Shown in pieces: positions 1-9,146 of a DNA stretch of 64,000 nt. Under the pieces are notes generated by a model. It was not told the origin of the DNA and did not search any database. It saw only the letters and a list, made by a program, of their open reading frames with translations. The stretch is from an uncultured Bacteroidales bacterium (GTDB lineage: Bacteria > Bacteroidota > Bacteroidia > Bacteroidales > CAIWKO01). How positions within the stretch are numbered: the stretch's first letter is position 1; the number at the start of each line of letters is the position of its first letter. Position numbers and translations under genes: made by a program. The stretch lies in assembly GCA_903913285.1 (NCBI GenBank), contig CAIWKO010000010.1, positions 170,790 to 234,789 of the forward strand. Direction: 5' to 3'.

Positions 1-907
1 CACCAAGTTTGCGGAGAGCAATAATTTCGCGCCATTTTTGACGTGCTTCAATAGCAGGAATACCGAAATACACTTTTCCGCCGGGAAGCGATTTATCTGT
101 TCCTGATGTTGCGAGCAATACAGCTCCTTTACCGATCACAACATCTTTATTGATAATAACTTTTGCCCATATCAATACTTCATCTTCGATAACCGTGACT
201 CCGGCAATTGCAGAATGCGAACCGATCAGGCAGTTTTTACCCACACGCGTATCGTGGCCAATCTGAACAAAGTTATCCATTTTGGTACCTTTCCCTATTA
301 TGGTATCGCCAGAAACACCTTTGTCGATGGCACAGAGCGCACCAATTTCAACATTATCTTCAATTATGGTACGTCCGCATGATTCCATTTTATCATAACC
401 ATCGGGACGACGTTTGAAATAAAATGCATCACCCCCGATAACCGTATTCGACTGAATGATCACATTATCGCCGATTATGGAATGATCGTAAATACTTACA
501 TTTGAATGAATGATACAGTTTTTCCCGATCTTAACATGGTTGCCCACAAATGCACCGGGTTGTATCATAGTGCCTTCGCCAATTTCTGCAGTATCGCTTA
601 TAAATTTTGTTGCCGGTTCAAATTTGCGGAAACGGGTAACTATTTTAACGTAATCGCGAAACGGATCGTCGGAGATAATAAGAGCTTTCCCCTGAGGTGG
701 TTCAACGTCTTTATTAATAATGATGGTTGTAGCTTTTGAATTGAGGGCTTTATCGTAATATTTATGAAAATCAACAAAGGTGATATCACCGGGTTCCACA
801 ACATGTATTTCGTTGATGCCGGTTATTTCGTGCGTGTCACTTCCGATATATTTTCCGTTGACAAATTCAGCGATTTCTTTTAACGTATAGGTACGATCAA
901 ATTTCAT
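1..907 (-). CDS. lpxD: UDP-3-O-acylglucosamine N-acyltransferase (LpxD-type), 3' end outside window
   Basis: LpxD enzymes transfer a 3-hydroxyacyl chain to the 2-amino group of UDP-3-O-acylglucosamine in lipid A synthesis. The frame reads from ATG at 907 to the window edge without a stop, about 302 residues, close to the usual 330-350; it is missing from the ORF track because it is open-ended. It starts MKFDRTYTLKEIAEFV, followed by an N-terminal uridine-binding-like region and then a left-handed beta-helix of hexapeptide repeats (for example IGDNVIIQSNTVIGG). The motif QIGHDTRVG near residue 218 carries the His expected as catalytic base. It lies 24 bp downstream of efp on the same strand. 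Bacteroidota often carry a second LpxD-like gene after efp, so this may be that paralogue rather than the one beside lpxC; the sequence alone cannot decide. Confidence 0.88.
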   Translation of the reverse strand, partial: MKFDRTYTLKEIAEFVNGKYIGSDTHEITGINEIHVVEPGDITFVDFHKYYDKALNSKATTIIINKDVEPPQGKALIISDDPFRDYVKIVTRFRKFEPATKFISDTAEIGEGTMIQPGAFVGNHVKIGKNCIIHSNVSIYDHSIIGDNVIIQSNTVIGGDAFYFKRRPDGYDKMESCGRTIIEDNVEIGALCAIDKGVSGDTIIGKGTKMDNFVQIGHDTRVGKNCLIGSHSAIAGVTVIEDEVLIWAKVIINKDVVIGKGAVLLATSGTDKSLPGGKVYFGIPAIEARQKWREIIALRKLG

Positions 908-931
908 AATAGTAAAAGTAAAAAAGTAAAA

Positions 932-1498
932 TCATCCTTTAACCCGTTCGTAGTATGAGTGGCTGCGGGTATCCACTCTGATCTTCTCGCCAACCTTAAT
1001 AAACAAAGGAACATCCACATTGGCACCTGTTTCAACGGTAGCGTGTTTCAGAGTGTTCGTAGCAGTATCACCTTTCAGTCCCGGTTCGGTATAGGTAACT
1101 TCCAATTCAATAAAAGCCGGCAACTCGCACGAAAGCGGGCGTTCGGTATCGGCATGAAACATAATTTCAACATTCTGACCTTCCTTCATCAGATCATAAG
1201 ATTCGATCAATTCCTGCATAATAGAAACCTGTTCGAATGTTTCGATGTGCATAAAATTATAACCGTTATCGTCTTTGTAGAGATACTGATAGGGACGACG
1301 TTCAACACGCGTTATATCGATCTTGACCCCCGAATTAAAAGTATTGGAAATTACCTTGCCAGTAGTCAAACTTTTTAATTTGGTACGAATAAAAGCGCCG
1401 CCTTTACCGGGTTTCACATGTTGAAAATCAACAATAACAAACAAATCGTTGTTAAACTCGATACACAATCCATTCCTTATATCTGCAGTAGTAGCCAT
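932..1498 (-). CDS. efp: elongation factor P
   Basis: EF-P binds between the P and E sites of the ribosome and relieves stalling at polyproline stretches. The 188-residue product has the normal family length: an N-terminal KOW-like domain, a central OB domain ([14 protein letters not shown]) and a C-terminal OB domain ending [17 protein letters not shown]. The loop VKPGKGGAF puts a Lys at position 32, the site that is modified in many EF-Ps (a Lys type, not the rhamnosylated Arg type). The modifying enzymes are not in the window. It is the first gene of a minus-strand pair with the lpxD-like gene. Confidence 0.97.
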   Translation of the reverse strand: MATTADIRNGLCIEFNNDLFVIVDFQHVKPGKGGAFIRTKLKSLTTGKVISNTFNSGVKIDITRVERRPYQYLYKDDNGYNFMHIETFEQVSIMQELIESYDLMKEGQNVEIMFHADTERPLSCELPAFIELEVTYTEPGLKGDTATNTLKHATVETGANVDVPLFIKVGEKIRVDTRSHSYYERVKG

Positions 1499-1739
1499 AA
1501 AATAATATTAGTCACTCAAAAAATTTGTGCAAAAATAATCAAATTTAAATTACAAAGACTTTTGGGCAGGAATTTATAAGATATAAAACTTTTAGAATCT
1601 TATTAAGCCGAATTTGCGCATGCTCTTATCCCGAAAAATTAATTCTAAATAGTTATCAACACCCCTCGAACCAAGCTGATTTTTTCTGTACTTTTACAGC
1701 TGCAAAAACGCATTCCAAAACCCTTGTCAGTCAACCATT

Positions 1740-4700
1740 ATGAGCAATTTTACTCATTTACACGTACATACTCAATATTCTATTCTCGACGGCGCATCCG
1801 ATATTAAAAAACTGATCGCCAAAGTGAAATTATGCGGTATGACGTCTATCGCTATTACCGATCACGGGAATATGTTCGGGGTGAAGGAATTTCATAATGA
1901 AACGCGCAAACATGGCATCAAACCACTGATAGGCTGCGAAATGTATGTGGCTTCGAAAAGCCGTTTTGATAAAGCCGAGTCGGAAGACCGTTCGGGATAC
2001 CATTTGATATTGATCGCCAAGAACGAAACCGGGTATAAGAATCTTTGCAGACTCGTGAGCCTTGCCTGGAAAGAAGGTTTTTACTACAAACCGCGCATCG
2101 ATTGGGAACTGTTGCGAAAACATCATGAAGGACTGATAGCTTCTACTGCTTGTTTGGCCGGTGAAATACCTGCAGCGATCCAAAACAACGAAACAGATAA
2201 GGCCGTTGAGAAGATACAGGACTTTTTGGAACTTTTCGGCGATGACTTTTACCTGGAACTGATGCGGCACAAAACCGACGACCCGAAAATTGATGCTGAT
2301 GTGTATGTTCATCAGGAAAAAGTGAATCAGGCTCTGATAGGTTTCTCTGCTAAACTTGGCATTAAACTCATCGCCACCAACGATGTCCATTTTATTGAAG
2401 CTACCGATGCCGAAGCCCACGACCGTTTGCTGTGTATTAACACCGGCAAACTTGTTCAGGATATTGGCCGGATGAAATATACCACCAAAGAGTTTTTAAA
2501 GACACCGGAAGAAATGGCAGAGTTGTTTGCCGATGTGCCCGAAGCCCTCGAAAACACGAACGAAATTGCTGATAAGGTGGAAGAATTCGATCTGAACAAA
2601 AAACCCATACTACCAAATTTTCCGTTGCCCGAAGGTTTTACCGACTCCAATAAATATCTCGAACACCTCACTAATGAAGGCGCCAAAAAACGCTATCCCG
2701 ATATCACCGACGAGATCAAAGAACGCATTGATTTCGAACTCTCGGTAATTAAAAAGATGGGGTTCCCGGGTTATTTTCTTATTGTATATGATTTTATCAA
2801 AGCAGCCCGCGATATGGGTGTTTGGGTTGGACCGGGACGTGGTTCGGCTGCCGGTTCGGTAGTTGCATATTGTTTGCGCATCACCGATCTGGATCCTTTG
2901 AAATATGGTTTGCTGTTCGAACGTTTTTTGAATCCCGACCGTATTTCGATGCCCGATATGGATATTGACTTTGATGAAGACGGACGCGATAAGGTGATCA
3001 AATATGTGGTGGAAAAATACGGACAGGAACGCGTTGCACAAATTGTTACGTTCGGAACCATGGCGATGAAAATGGCCATTCGTGATGTGGCCCGTGTTGA
3101 AAATCTTCCGCTTCATGATGCCGACCGTTTGTCGAAACTGGTTCCCATGAGAGCAAAGAATCTGAAGGAAGCCATTGAGATGGTTCCCGAATTAAAAGAT
3201 GCAAAAAACTCTCTGAACCCCTTGGTTTCGCAAACCATAAAATATGCCGAAGAACTGGAAGGTTCTATTCGCCACACAGGAACTCATGCCTGCGGTATCA
3301 TCATCGGGAGAGACGACCTGATAGACCACATCCCCTTATGCATGCTGAAAGACTCGGACCTGCAGGTTACCCAGTTCGAAGGTTCACATGTTGAATCGGT
3401 AGGTTTGCTGAAAATGGATTTCCTGGGTTTGAAAACCCTTTCTATCATTAAAGACGCTATTGAAAATATCAAGTTCTCGAAAGGTATCGAAATTGATCTG
3501 GATACCATTCCGCTCGACGATACCGAAACCTACGAACTGTTCAGCAAAGGAAACACTACTGCTATTTTTCAGTTCGAGTCGGACGGAATGAAAAAACATT
3601 TGCGCGAACTAAAACCCAACCGTTTCGAGGATCTGATAGCCATGAACGCCTTGTACCGTCCGGGACCCATGGAATATATCCCCAGCTTTATACGCCGTAA
3701 ACACGGAAAAGAAAAGATAACTTACGACCATCCCTCGATGGAGGAAAAACTGAAAGACACCTATGGGATCACGGTCTATCAGGAACATGTTATGCAGCTT
3801 TCGGTGATCATGGCAGGGTTCACACGCGGTGAAGCCGACTCGTTGAGAAAAGCCATGGGAAAGAAGAACCGCGAATTGATGCACAAGCTGAAAGAAAAAT
3901 TTATTACGGGATGCCTTGCAAACGAAATTACGGAAGCCGTCGCCAAAAAGGTTTGGTCCGACTGGGAATCGTTTGCCGAATATGCTTTCAACAAATCGCA
4001 CGCGGCCTGTTATGCCATCACGGCTTACCGGATGGCTTACCTGAAAGCGCATTACCAGAACGAATTCATGGCTGCCGTGTTGAGCCGCAACTTCTCCGAT
4101 ATTGATGAGATCACCTTTTTGATAGATGAGTGTAAAAAACTCAACATACCGGTTTTGGGACCCGACATCAACGAAAGTCAGGTACGGTTCACGGTGAATG
4201 CCAAAGGCGAGATACGCTTCGGAATGATAGCTATTAAAGGTCTGGGGAATGCTGCTGTTGATTCTGTTATTTCGGAACGCGACAAGAACGGCAACTACAA
4301 GAACATTTTCGATTTTCTGAACCGCGTTAACCTGCGCACCTCGAACAAAAAAAGCATCGAAGCTCTTGCCATGGCCGGCGCTTTCGAAAGCATGGGCATA
4401 CACCGGGCACAGTTCTTTTATAAACTGCCCAACGAAGAGATTACCTTTCTGGAAAAACTGATACGACACATCGGCCTGGTGCAAAGCAAACAAAATGCCA
4501 TGCAGCAATCTTTGTTCGGCGAAACCGACGAGATGACTGTTTCCGATCCCGAACTGCCCGTTTGCGAACCCTGGAGCAAAATAGAACAACTCAACCACGA
4601 AAAGGCCGTTATCGGGTTTTACATGTCGGGACATCCGCTTGACGACTATAAAGCCGAACTCACGAATTTCGGAAACTTTACACTCGACAAAACCGATAAT

Positions 4701-5246
4701 CTGAAACAATTTGCCGGTCACGACATCCGCTTCGGAGGCATGATCACTTCGGCCGGACACAAGATAAACAAGAACAACAAACCTTTCGGATATTTCGAAA
4801 TTGAAGATTATGTGGGCTCGGTACGTTTGAATCTCTGGTCGGAGAACTACGATAAATTCAAACATCTGATGGAGATCGGGAAATGCATCTTTATTTCGGG
4901 AAAGATAGAACGTAGGTTTTGGGATAAAGAAAAAGAGAACGACCCCAACGCGGTGATAGAATACGAGATCAGGATCAACAACATCGAACCGCTCTACGAC
5001 CTGATGGAACGCAGAGCCAAAAGCATCACACTATTGCTGCCGCTCGACCGTATCAATACGGATACCGTTAGCCGGCTCGACAGTATGATACGCAAAAACC
5101 CCGGTAAAGCAGATCTGAAACTGAGGGTGTTCGATATGGAAGACGATTATACCATCGACATGAATTTGCGACGCAATAAAATAAGCTGCGAAGGATTTTT
5201 GAAAGAAATCGAAAGCCTGGAGGGGGTGAAGTTCAGGATTAATTAG
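1740..5246 (+). CDS. dnaE: DNA polymerase III alpha subunit
   Basis: Catalytic subunit of the replicative polymerase, 1168 residues, full length for DnaE. The N-terminal PHP domain starts with HVHTQYSILDGAS. The palm carries the catalytic acidic motif PDMDIDFD near residue 405 and a third Asp in KMDFLGL near residue 557, matching the spacing known for E. coli DnaE. A helix-hairpin-helix (GLGNAAVDSV, near 835) and a C-terminal OB fold (about 990-1070) follow. It is divergent from efp across a 240-bp gap. A TACTTTTA hexamer-like -7 element lies at about 1689, about 50 bp upstream of the ATG. Confidence 0.98.
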   Translation: MSNFTHLHVHTQYSILDGASDIKKLIAKVKLCGMTSIAITDHGNMFGVKEFHNETRKHGIKPLIGCEMYVASKSRFDKAESEDRSGYHLILIAKNETGYKNLCRLVSLAWKEGFYYKPRIDWELLRKHHEGLIASTACLAGEIPAAIQNNETDKAVEKIQDFLELFGDDFYLELMRHKTDDPKIDADVYVHQEKVNQALIGFSAKLGIKLIATNDVHFIEATDAEAHDRLLCINTGKLVQDIGRMKYTTKEFLKTPEEMAELFADVPEALENTNEIADKVEEFDLNKKPILPNFPLPEGFTDSNKYLEHLTNEGAKKRYPDITDEIKERIDFELSVIKKMGFPGYFLIVYDFIKAARDMGVWVGPGRGSAAGSVVAYCLRITDLDPLKYGLLFERFLNPDRISMPDMDIDFDEDGRDKVIKYVVEKYGQERVAQIVTFGTMAMKMAIRDVARVENLPLHDADRLSKLVPMRAKNLKEAIEMVPELKDAKNSLNPLVSQTIKYAEELEGSIRHTGTHACGIIIGRDDLIDHIPLCMLKDSDLQVTQFEGSHVESVGLLKMDFLGLKTLSIIKDAIENIKFSKGIEIDLDTIPLDDTETYELFSKGNTTAIFQFESDGMKKHLRELKPNRFEDLIAMNALYRPGPMEYIPSFIRRKHGKEKITYDHPSMEEKLKDTYGITVYQEHVMQLSVIMAGFTRGEADSLRKAMGKKNRELMHKLKEKFITGCLANEITEAVAKKVWSDWESFAEYAFNKSHAACYAITAYRMAYLKAHYQNEFMAAVLSRNFSDIDEITFLIDECKKLNIPVLGPDINESQVRFTVNAKGEIRFGMIAIKGLGNAAVDSVISERDKNGNYKNIFDFLNRVNLRTSNKKSIEALAMAGAFESMGIHRAQFFYKLPNEEITFLEKLIRHIGLVQSKQNAMQQSLFGETDEMTVSDPELPVCEPWSKIEQLNHEKAVIGFYMSGHPLDDYKAELTNFGNFTLDKTDNLKQFAGHDIRFGGMITSAGHKINKNNKPFGYFEIEDYVGSVRLNLWSENYDKFKHLMEIGKCIFISGKIERRFWDKEKENDPNAVIEYEIRINNIEPLYDLMERRAKSITLLLPLDRINTDTVSRLDSMIRKNPGKADLKLRVFDMEDDYTIDMNLRRNKISCEGFLKEIESLEGVKFRIN

Positions 5247-5286
5247 TTGAAAGTTTAAAGTTCAAAGTTGAAAGTTCAAAGTTTAA
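5247..5286. repeat. short AAAGTTCAAAGTT-type direct repeats after dnaE
   Basis: Immediately after the dnaE stop the sequence alternates TTGAAAGTT, TTTAAAGTT and TTCAAAGTT. It is a simple degenerate repeat with a period of about 9-10 bp, non-coding, in the dnaE-trxA gap. Confidence 0.6.
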
Positions 5287-5347
5287 AGAACAATGGGCTG
5301 TGAATAATTAAAAATAAAATAATCCTGATTTGCTTTGCAGAATTATT

Positions 5348-5355
5348 TAAATTTG
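5348..5355 (+). promoter_or_regulatory. candidate Bacteroidota -7 box upstream of trxA
   Basis: TAAATTTG matches the TAnnTTTG -7 consensus and lies 31 bp before the trxA ATG. No TTG lies at the usual 19-21 bp spacing, so only half the promoter is supported. Confidence 0.45.
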
Positions 5356-5386
5356 TAGTTGAGTATAAACATTAAAATAAAACAAT

Positions 5387-5704
5387 ATGGCACTAGATGT
5401 AAACGACGGAAATTATGCAGAATTGGTTGAAAAATCAGATAAAATAGTAATGCTCGACTTTTGGGCAGAATGGTGCGGACCCTGCAGAATGCTCACTCCT
5501 ATCGTGGAAGAAATGACTCACGAATTCGAAGGCAAAGCAGTGATAGGCAAAGTAAATGTTGACGACAGTCCCGGTATTACATCCAAACACGGCATACGCA
5601 ACATACCAACCATATTGTTCATCAAAAACGGAACGGTGGTCGACAAAGTGGTTGGTGCCACACCCAAAGCAGGTTTGGTTGCCAAACTCAATGGCCTGCT
5701 GTAA
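5387..5704 (+). CDS. trxA: thioredoxin
   Basis: A 105-residue single-domain thioredoxin, a cytoplasmic protein disulfide reductase. The redox motif WCGPC sits at residues 29-33 after LDFWAE, and the cis-proline motif NIPT lies in the second half, followed by the usual KNGTVVDKVVGA strand pair. There is no signal peptide, so it is the cytoplasmic form. The DUF58 gene begins 22 bp after the stop, so the two are probably cotranscribed. Confidence 0.97.
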   Translation: MALDVNDGNYAELVEKSDKIVMLDFWAEWCGPCRMLTPIVEEMTHEFEGKAVIGKVNVDDSPGITSKHGIRNIPTILFIKNGTVVDKVVGATPKAGLVAKLNGLL

Positions 5705-5725
5705 GCACAGCAAGCACACGATTTC

Positions 5726-6661
5726 ATGACCGATACTATTGATCAAAAGCTGATACAGCCTTTTGGCAATCTCGAACTTATTGCCAAACAAGTGGTGGAA
5801 GGTTTTATCACGGGTTTGCATAAAAGTCCGTTTCACGGCTTTTCGGTCGAATTTTCGGAACACAGGCAATACAATACAGGCGAATCGACACGACATGTCG
5901 ACTGGAAACTATATGGCCGCACCGATAAGCTGTTCGTAAAACGCTTTGAGGAAGAAACCAACCTGCGCTGCCAGATCATTATCGACAATTCGTCGTCGAT
6001 GTATTATCCGGTGAACAAACTGCTGGATATTGAACATCCCAACAAGATCACCTTTTCGGTTTATGCCGCCGCTTCGCTCATCTATCTGTTGCGGCAGCAA
6101 CGCGACGCCGTGGGCCTGAACATCTTTTCGGACACCATCGAACTGCAAACCCCTGCCCGCTCCAACTCGTCGCATCAAAAAATGCTTTACTATCATCTCG
6201 AAAAGATGCTAGCCGCATACGACGAATCGGCACCCAAAAAAACTTCTGCGGCAGAAGCCCTGCACCTGATAGCCGAAAATATTCACAAACGCTCGCTGGT
6301 GGTTATTTTCAGCGATATGATGGAAAGCAACGCCAACACCGACGAACTTTTTTCGGCTTTGCAGCATCTGAAATACAACAAACACGAGGTGATACTTTTT
6401 CATGTTTCGGACAAAGGCAAAGAACTCGATTTTAATTTCGAGAACCGCCCCTATAAGTTCGTGGATATGGAAAACGGGCAGGAAATAAAACTCAACCCCA
6501 CGCAGGTGAAAGAAGCCTACACGGAAGCCGTTCAGAAATTCCACAATCAACTGAAACTACGCTGCGGACAATACCACATCGACCTGATAGAAGCCGATAT
6601 CAACGAAGGTTTTTATCAGGTGCTGCTGGCGTATCTTATTAAGAGAGAGAAAATGATGTAG
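5726..6661 (+). CDS. DUF58 domain protein (VWA-like)
   Basis: 311 residues. It carries the conserved DUF58 block EFSEHRQYNTGESTRHVDWKLYGRTDKLFVKRFEEE near residues 35-75, followed by a von Willebrand factor A-like fold starting with IIIDNSSSMYYP, a MIDAS-type D-x-S-x-S. It has no membrane helices. Members of this family are usually encoded beside MoxR AAA+ ATPases and batABCD genes in aerotolerance-type clusters. No moxR is seen nearby, so the partner must lie elsewhere. Its exact function is unknown. Confidence 0.9.
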   Translation: MTDTIDQKLIQPFGNLELIAKQVVEGFITGLHKSPFHGFSVEFSEHRQYNTGESTRHVDWKLYGRTDKLFVKRFEEETNLRCQIIIDNSSSMYYPVNKLLDIEHPNKITFSVYAAASLIYLLRQQRDAVGLNIFSDTIELQTPARSNSSHQKMLYYHLEKMLAAYDESAPKKTSAAEALHLIAENIHKRSLVVIFSDMMESNANTDELFSALQHLKYNKHEVILFHVSDKGKELDFNFENRPYKFVDMENGQEIKLNPTQVKEAYTEAVQKFHNQLKLRCGQYHIDLIEADINEGFYQVLLAYLIKREKMM

Positions 6662-6728
6662 GGAGGAAGAATCCAGAATTCAGAAGTAAGAATTCAGAAT
6701 GGGTTTGTTAAGTTTTTTCGTTACCGCA

Positions 6729-7403
6729 CTAATTTATTTTATCCAAATACCACAACTTGCCCGATGCTTCTTTATACCCAACTATTCCTTGTGCGGCTGA
6801 ATAATAAACCGTTGTTATAGAATCTGAAGGGTTGTTCATTTCATAAACAGAATTATACGTATGACTCAGAATAATGAATGTTGGGTGACAGGCTGAAAGG
6901 TAAATAGATGCATTATTAGGATACAAATATATTGTAGTACCTTCAAATAAATAGCCATTACTAAACTGAAATATTGTTGAATCAACTGATGAATAATTAT
7001 TATAAAAAAACAAACCAAAAGATTTTGTAGGAACATCTTCAGTGTTATAATAATAAACTAACCTTAACGTAATAAAAAAAGTTGTATCCTCGTTGCATCT
7101 TGATGCAATGTCGACCTCATGTTCAGAATGAGTTTTATTATCACAGACTTCATTGCGGATATTGGACCATATTATCGATTGATGTGGATGAATGGGTGAA
7201 TAACTAACAGAATCCCCTAAAGAATCTTTAAAAGTATATTTTGCAATATTATCATAAGGCACAATACTATTTATCTCGGCAGCGGTAAATACCAAATCAT
7301 TTTTATCTTTCGAAATGCAAGTATTATCGTCCGTATTTTTACAATCCATAAAGATCGGAGAAACTAACAATGCCAATGTGAAAATAAAAATGAGTCTTTT
7401 CAT
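6729..7403 (-). CDS. hypothetical exported or lipoprotein
   Basis: 224 residues starting MKRLIFIFTLALLVSPIFMDCK. This is an N-terminal hydrophobic segment ending in a Cys, so a lipoprotein signal is possible although FMDC is a poor lipobox. The mature part is rich in Ser, Tyr and Asn, with no motif I recognise. It is convergent with the DUF58 gene across 67 bp. The region is noticeably A+T richer than dnaE and trxA. Confidence 0.7.
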   Translation of the reverse strand: MKRLIFIFTLALLVSPIFMDCKNTDDNTCISKDKNDLVFTAAEINSIVPYDNIAKYTFKDSLGDSVSYSPIHPHQSIIWSNIRNEVCDNKTHSEHEVDIASRCNEDTTFFITLRLVYYYNTEDVPTKSFGLFFYNNYSSVDSTIFQFSNGYLFEGTTIYLYPNNASIYLSACHPTFIILSHTYNSVYEMNNPSDSITTVYYSAAQGIVGYKEASGKLWYLDKIN

Positions 7404-7448
7404 GATTAAGATTTTCGTTTACAATCAAAAAACCAATACAAATATAAT

Positions 7449-7486
7449 AAAAAAAAAACTCCCTCAACATTGTATCGCGGAGGGAG
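7449..7486 (-). terminator. rho-independent terminator (also usable on +)
   Basis: CTCCCTC ... GAGGGAG forms a 7-bp stem with a 14-base loop. Read on the minus strand it is followed by a run of ten T; on the plus strand by six T. It lies just after the minus-strand gene ending at 7584. It is nearly identical to the terminator at 8366-8401. Confidence 0.85.
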
Positions 7487-7583
7487 TTTTTTCGGTGGGT
7501 TTGTTTTTATTCAATCCTATTAATCAATTCTCTTTCGCATCTCACATGCAAACTCCTAATTACATTTATCGGAAGAGTAATTT

Positions 7584-8249
7584 TTATTTCTTTTCCGTAA
7601 TGTCGAAACTGCCTTTCATGTAATTGAATTCAACCATGTAGGTTTTGCCGGCTTCCACTTTAAATACAGGGCCAAAAGCCTGGTCGCCGCTGGGGCAGAT
7701 ATCCTGAAGAATCATAACGCCTGCAGGTCTGTCGTAATAATACGTATCATTTGAACCGACTACCATAACCAAACGGGCATTAAATTTAAGTGCTCCTGTA
7801 TGTACATCAAAAACAGGATCGGTGCTTAAAAATGATTTAACAGGACCCGAAATTTTGTTCAAGTCGGGATATGCAGTAATATCAAAAGGATGTTTAACGG
7901 TTTTGTCGCCATCCAAGGGTTTGCCAATGATTAACCTCGAGTCCTGCTGATCGAGTTTTACGTATATTTGTTTTACATTAGCAGCTTTAGCAAAATTGCA
8001 TTTTTCGAGCGGAAAACTTGCTTTTTGAACCAGCATTAAATTAAAATTCGAACTGTCGCCGCAGTCAATCACAGCATGTTTTACGATAGCGCCAACCATA
8101 CTGCTTTTGCGGTGAAAATAAACGCGTGCCATGCCGCTCTTTAAGGGAACCAGAGTTTGATCTGAGTTTTGACATTGACCTGTTTCATGTAACAGAAGTG
8201 CGCAAAACATAAGCACGAGAATGCTTTTTAAATTCATTTGTTTTTTCAT
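7584..8249 (-). CDS. hypothetical exported protein, possibly DUF2846-like
   Basis: The start was moved to the ATG at 8249 (MKKQMNLKSILVLMFCALLLHETGQCQ), because this gives a normal signal peptide; the track ORF adds six residues. The mature part begins near SGMARVYFHRKSSMVGAIVKHAVIDCGD, which recalls the start of DUF2846 proteins, and ends with VFKVEAGKTYMVEF. It has four Cys after the signal. Function unknown; the DUF2846 link is only a resemblance. It has its own terminator downstream. Confidence 0.72.
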   Translation of the reverse strand: MKKQMNLKSILVLMFCALLLHETGQCQNSDQTLVPLKSGMARVYFHRKSSMVGAIVKHAVIDCGDSSNFNLMLVQKASFPLEKCNFAKAANVKQIYVKLDQQDSRLIIGKPLDGDKTVKHPFDITAYPDLNKISGPVKSFLSTDPVFDVHTGALKFNARLVMVVGSNDTYYYDRPAGVMILQDICPSGDQAFGPVFKVEAGKTYMVEFNYMKGSFDITEKK

Positions 8250-8365
8250 GGGAATTAGTTTTAACATTCATTAAATTTATACTTAATTCAAGACTTCAAG
8301 TTCTGAATTTCAAACAATTTTACTTCAAAAATAATTAATTTTATATATAAATGAAAATAATTAAC

Positions 8366-8401
8366 AAAAAAAACTCCCTCAACATTTTATCGTGGAGGGA
8401 G
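8366..8401 (-). terminator. rho-independent terminator
   Basis: Stem CTCCCTC/GAGGGAG with a 14-base loop, followed on the minus strand by eight T. It terminates the gene at 8458-8943. Stem and loop differ from the 7449-7486 copy at only two loop positions. Confidence 0.85.
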
Positions 8402-8457
8402 TTTTTCAGGGTAGTTCCATTTATTTCTTCTTTTTCAGGTAAATTGTTTTGTCGCGA

Positions 8458-8943
8458 TCATGATTTGGCTTGCTTATCTTCCGGTATATTTATAATGCCT
8501 GCTCCATCAACCATCCATTTATTATTTTGAAATACGATCTTAACGGTCACCTTAAACTTTTCCAGATCGATACCAACAAGCGTTACATATCCCGAGGCTT
8601 CATCGTAGGTGCTAATTTCAAAACCTTTATCCGGGTAATCCTGTGCGTTAAGTATAGGGTCGAAATCCAGTCCTAAAATCGGGTCAGCTTTATAAGCATC
8701 ATCTTCGATCTTTTTATAGGTTGCTTTAAATTTTTCGGTTAAAACCGGATTCGTTTTTAACCATTTATATGTTGCTTTTAGTTCCGGACGGGTATTAATG
8801 AAATTTATGTAGGCATTCATAAATTTTAAAGCAACATCGGCATTCGATGTTTGTTTGTTCTGAGTGTTTTGATTGGTTTGCGACATCAGGTGCAAATTGC
8901 AACAAAAAAATAGTATTAAACTCAGACAGATACGGTGTTTCAT
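8458..8943 (-). CDS. hypothetical exported protein
   Basis: 161 residues with the signal peptide MKHRICLSLILFFCCNLHLMSQ. After a polar linker (TNQNTQNKQTSN) comes a compact domain with ALKFMNAYINFI, LDFDPILNAQDYPDKGFEI and VTVKIVFQNNKWMVDGAGIINIP. The ending 'vkivf.nnkWmvdgig' is typical of small NTF2-like or DUF3828-like lumenal domains that measure conserved strand pairs, so a DUF3828-type fold is a guess. It is monocistronic by its terminator. Confidence 0.72.
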   Translation of the reverse strand: MKHRICLSLILFFCCNLHLMSQTNQNTQNKQTSNADVALKFMNAYINFINTRPELKATYKWLKTNPVLTEKFKATYKKIEDDAYKADPILGLDFDPILNAQDYPDKGFEISTYDEASGYVTLVGIDLEKFKVTVKIVFQNNKWMVDGAGIINIPEDKQAKS

Positions 8944-9146
8944 ATATTTATTGATGGTTATTAATGTTTTGCTTTTCTTTTATTCCTCACAACAAATGGA
9001 GGAACGCTCATAAGTTTTTCAGTTTCCCTTTCAAAATTACAAATAATTTATTCTCAACCAAAAAAATAGTTCCCGCAAATAGCGCAGATTTGCGCAGAAA
9101 AAGCGATATTGGATTAACATGACGGTGAGAAGGCCGTATCATTCAA

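Noticed and set aside
3609-4865. 418-residue minus-strand ORF inside dnaE
   Set aside because: Antisense shadow of a fully supported dnaE.
5726-6661. A complete MoxR/Bat aerotolerance cluster
   Set aside because: Only the DUF58 gene is present; moxR and bat genes are not.
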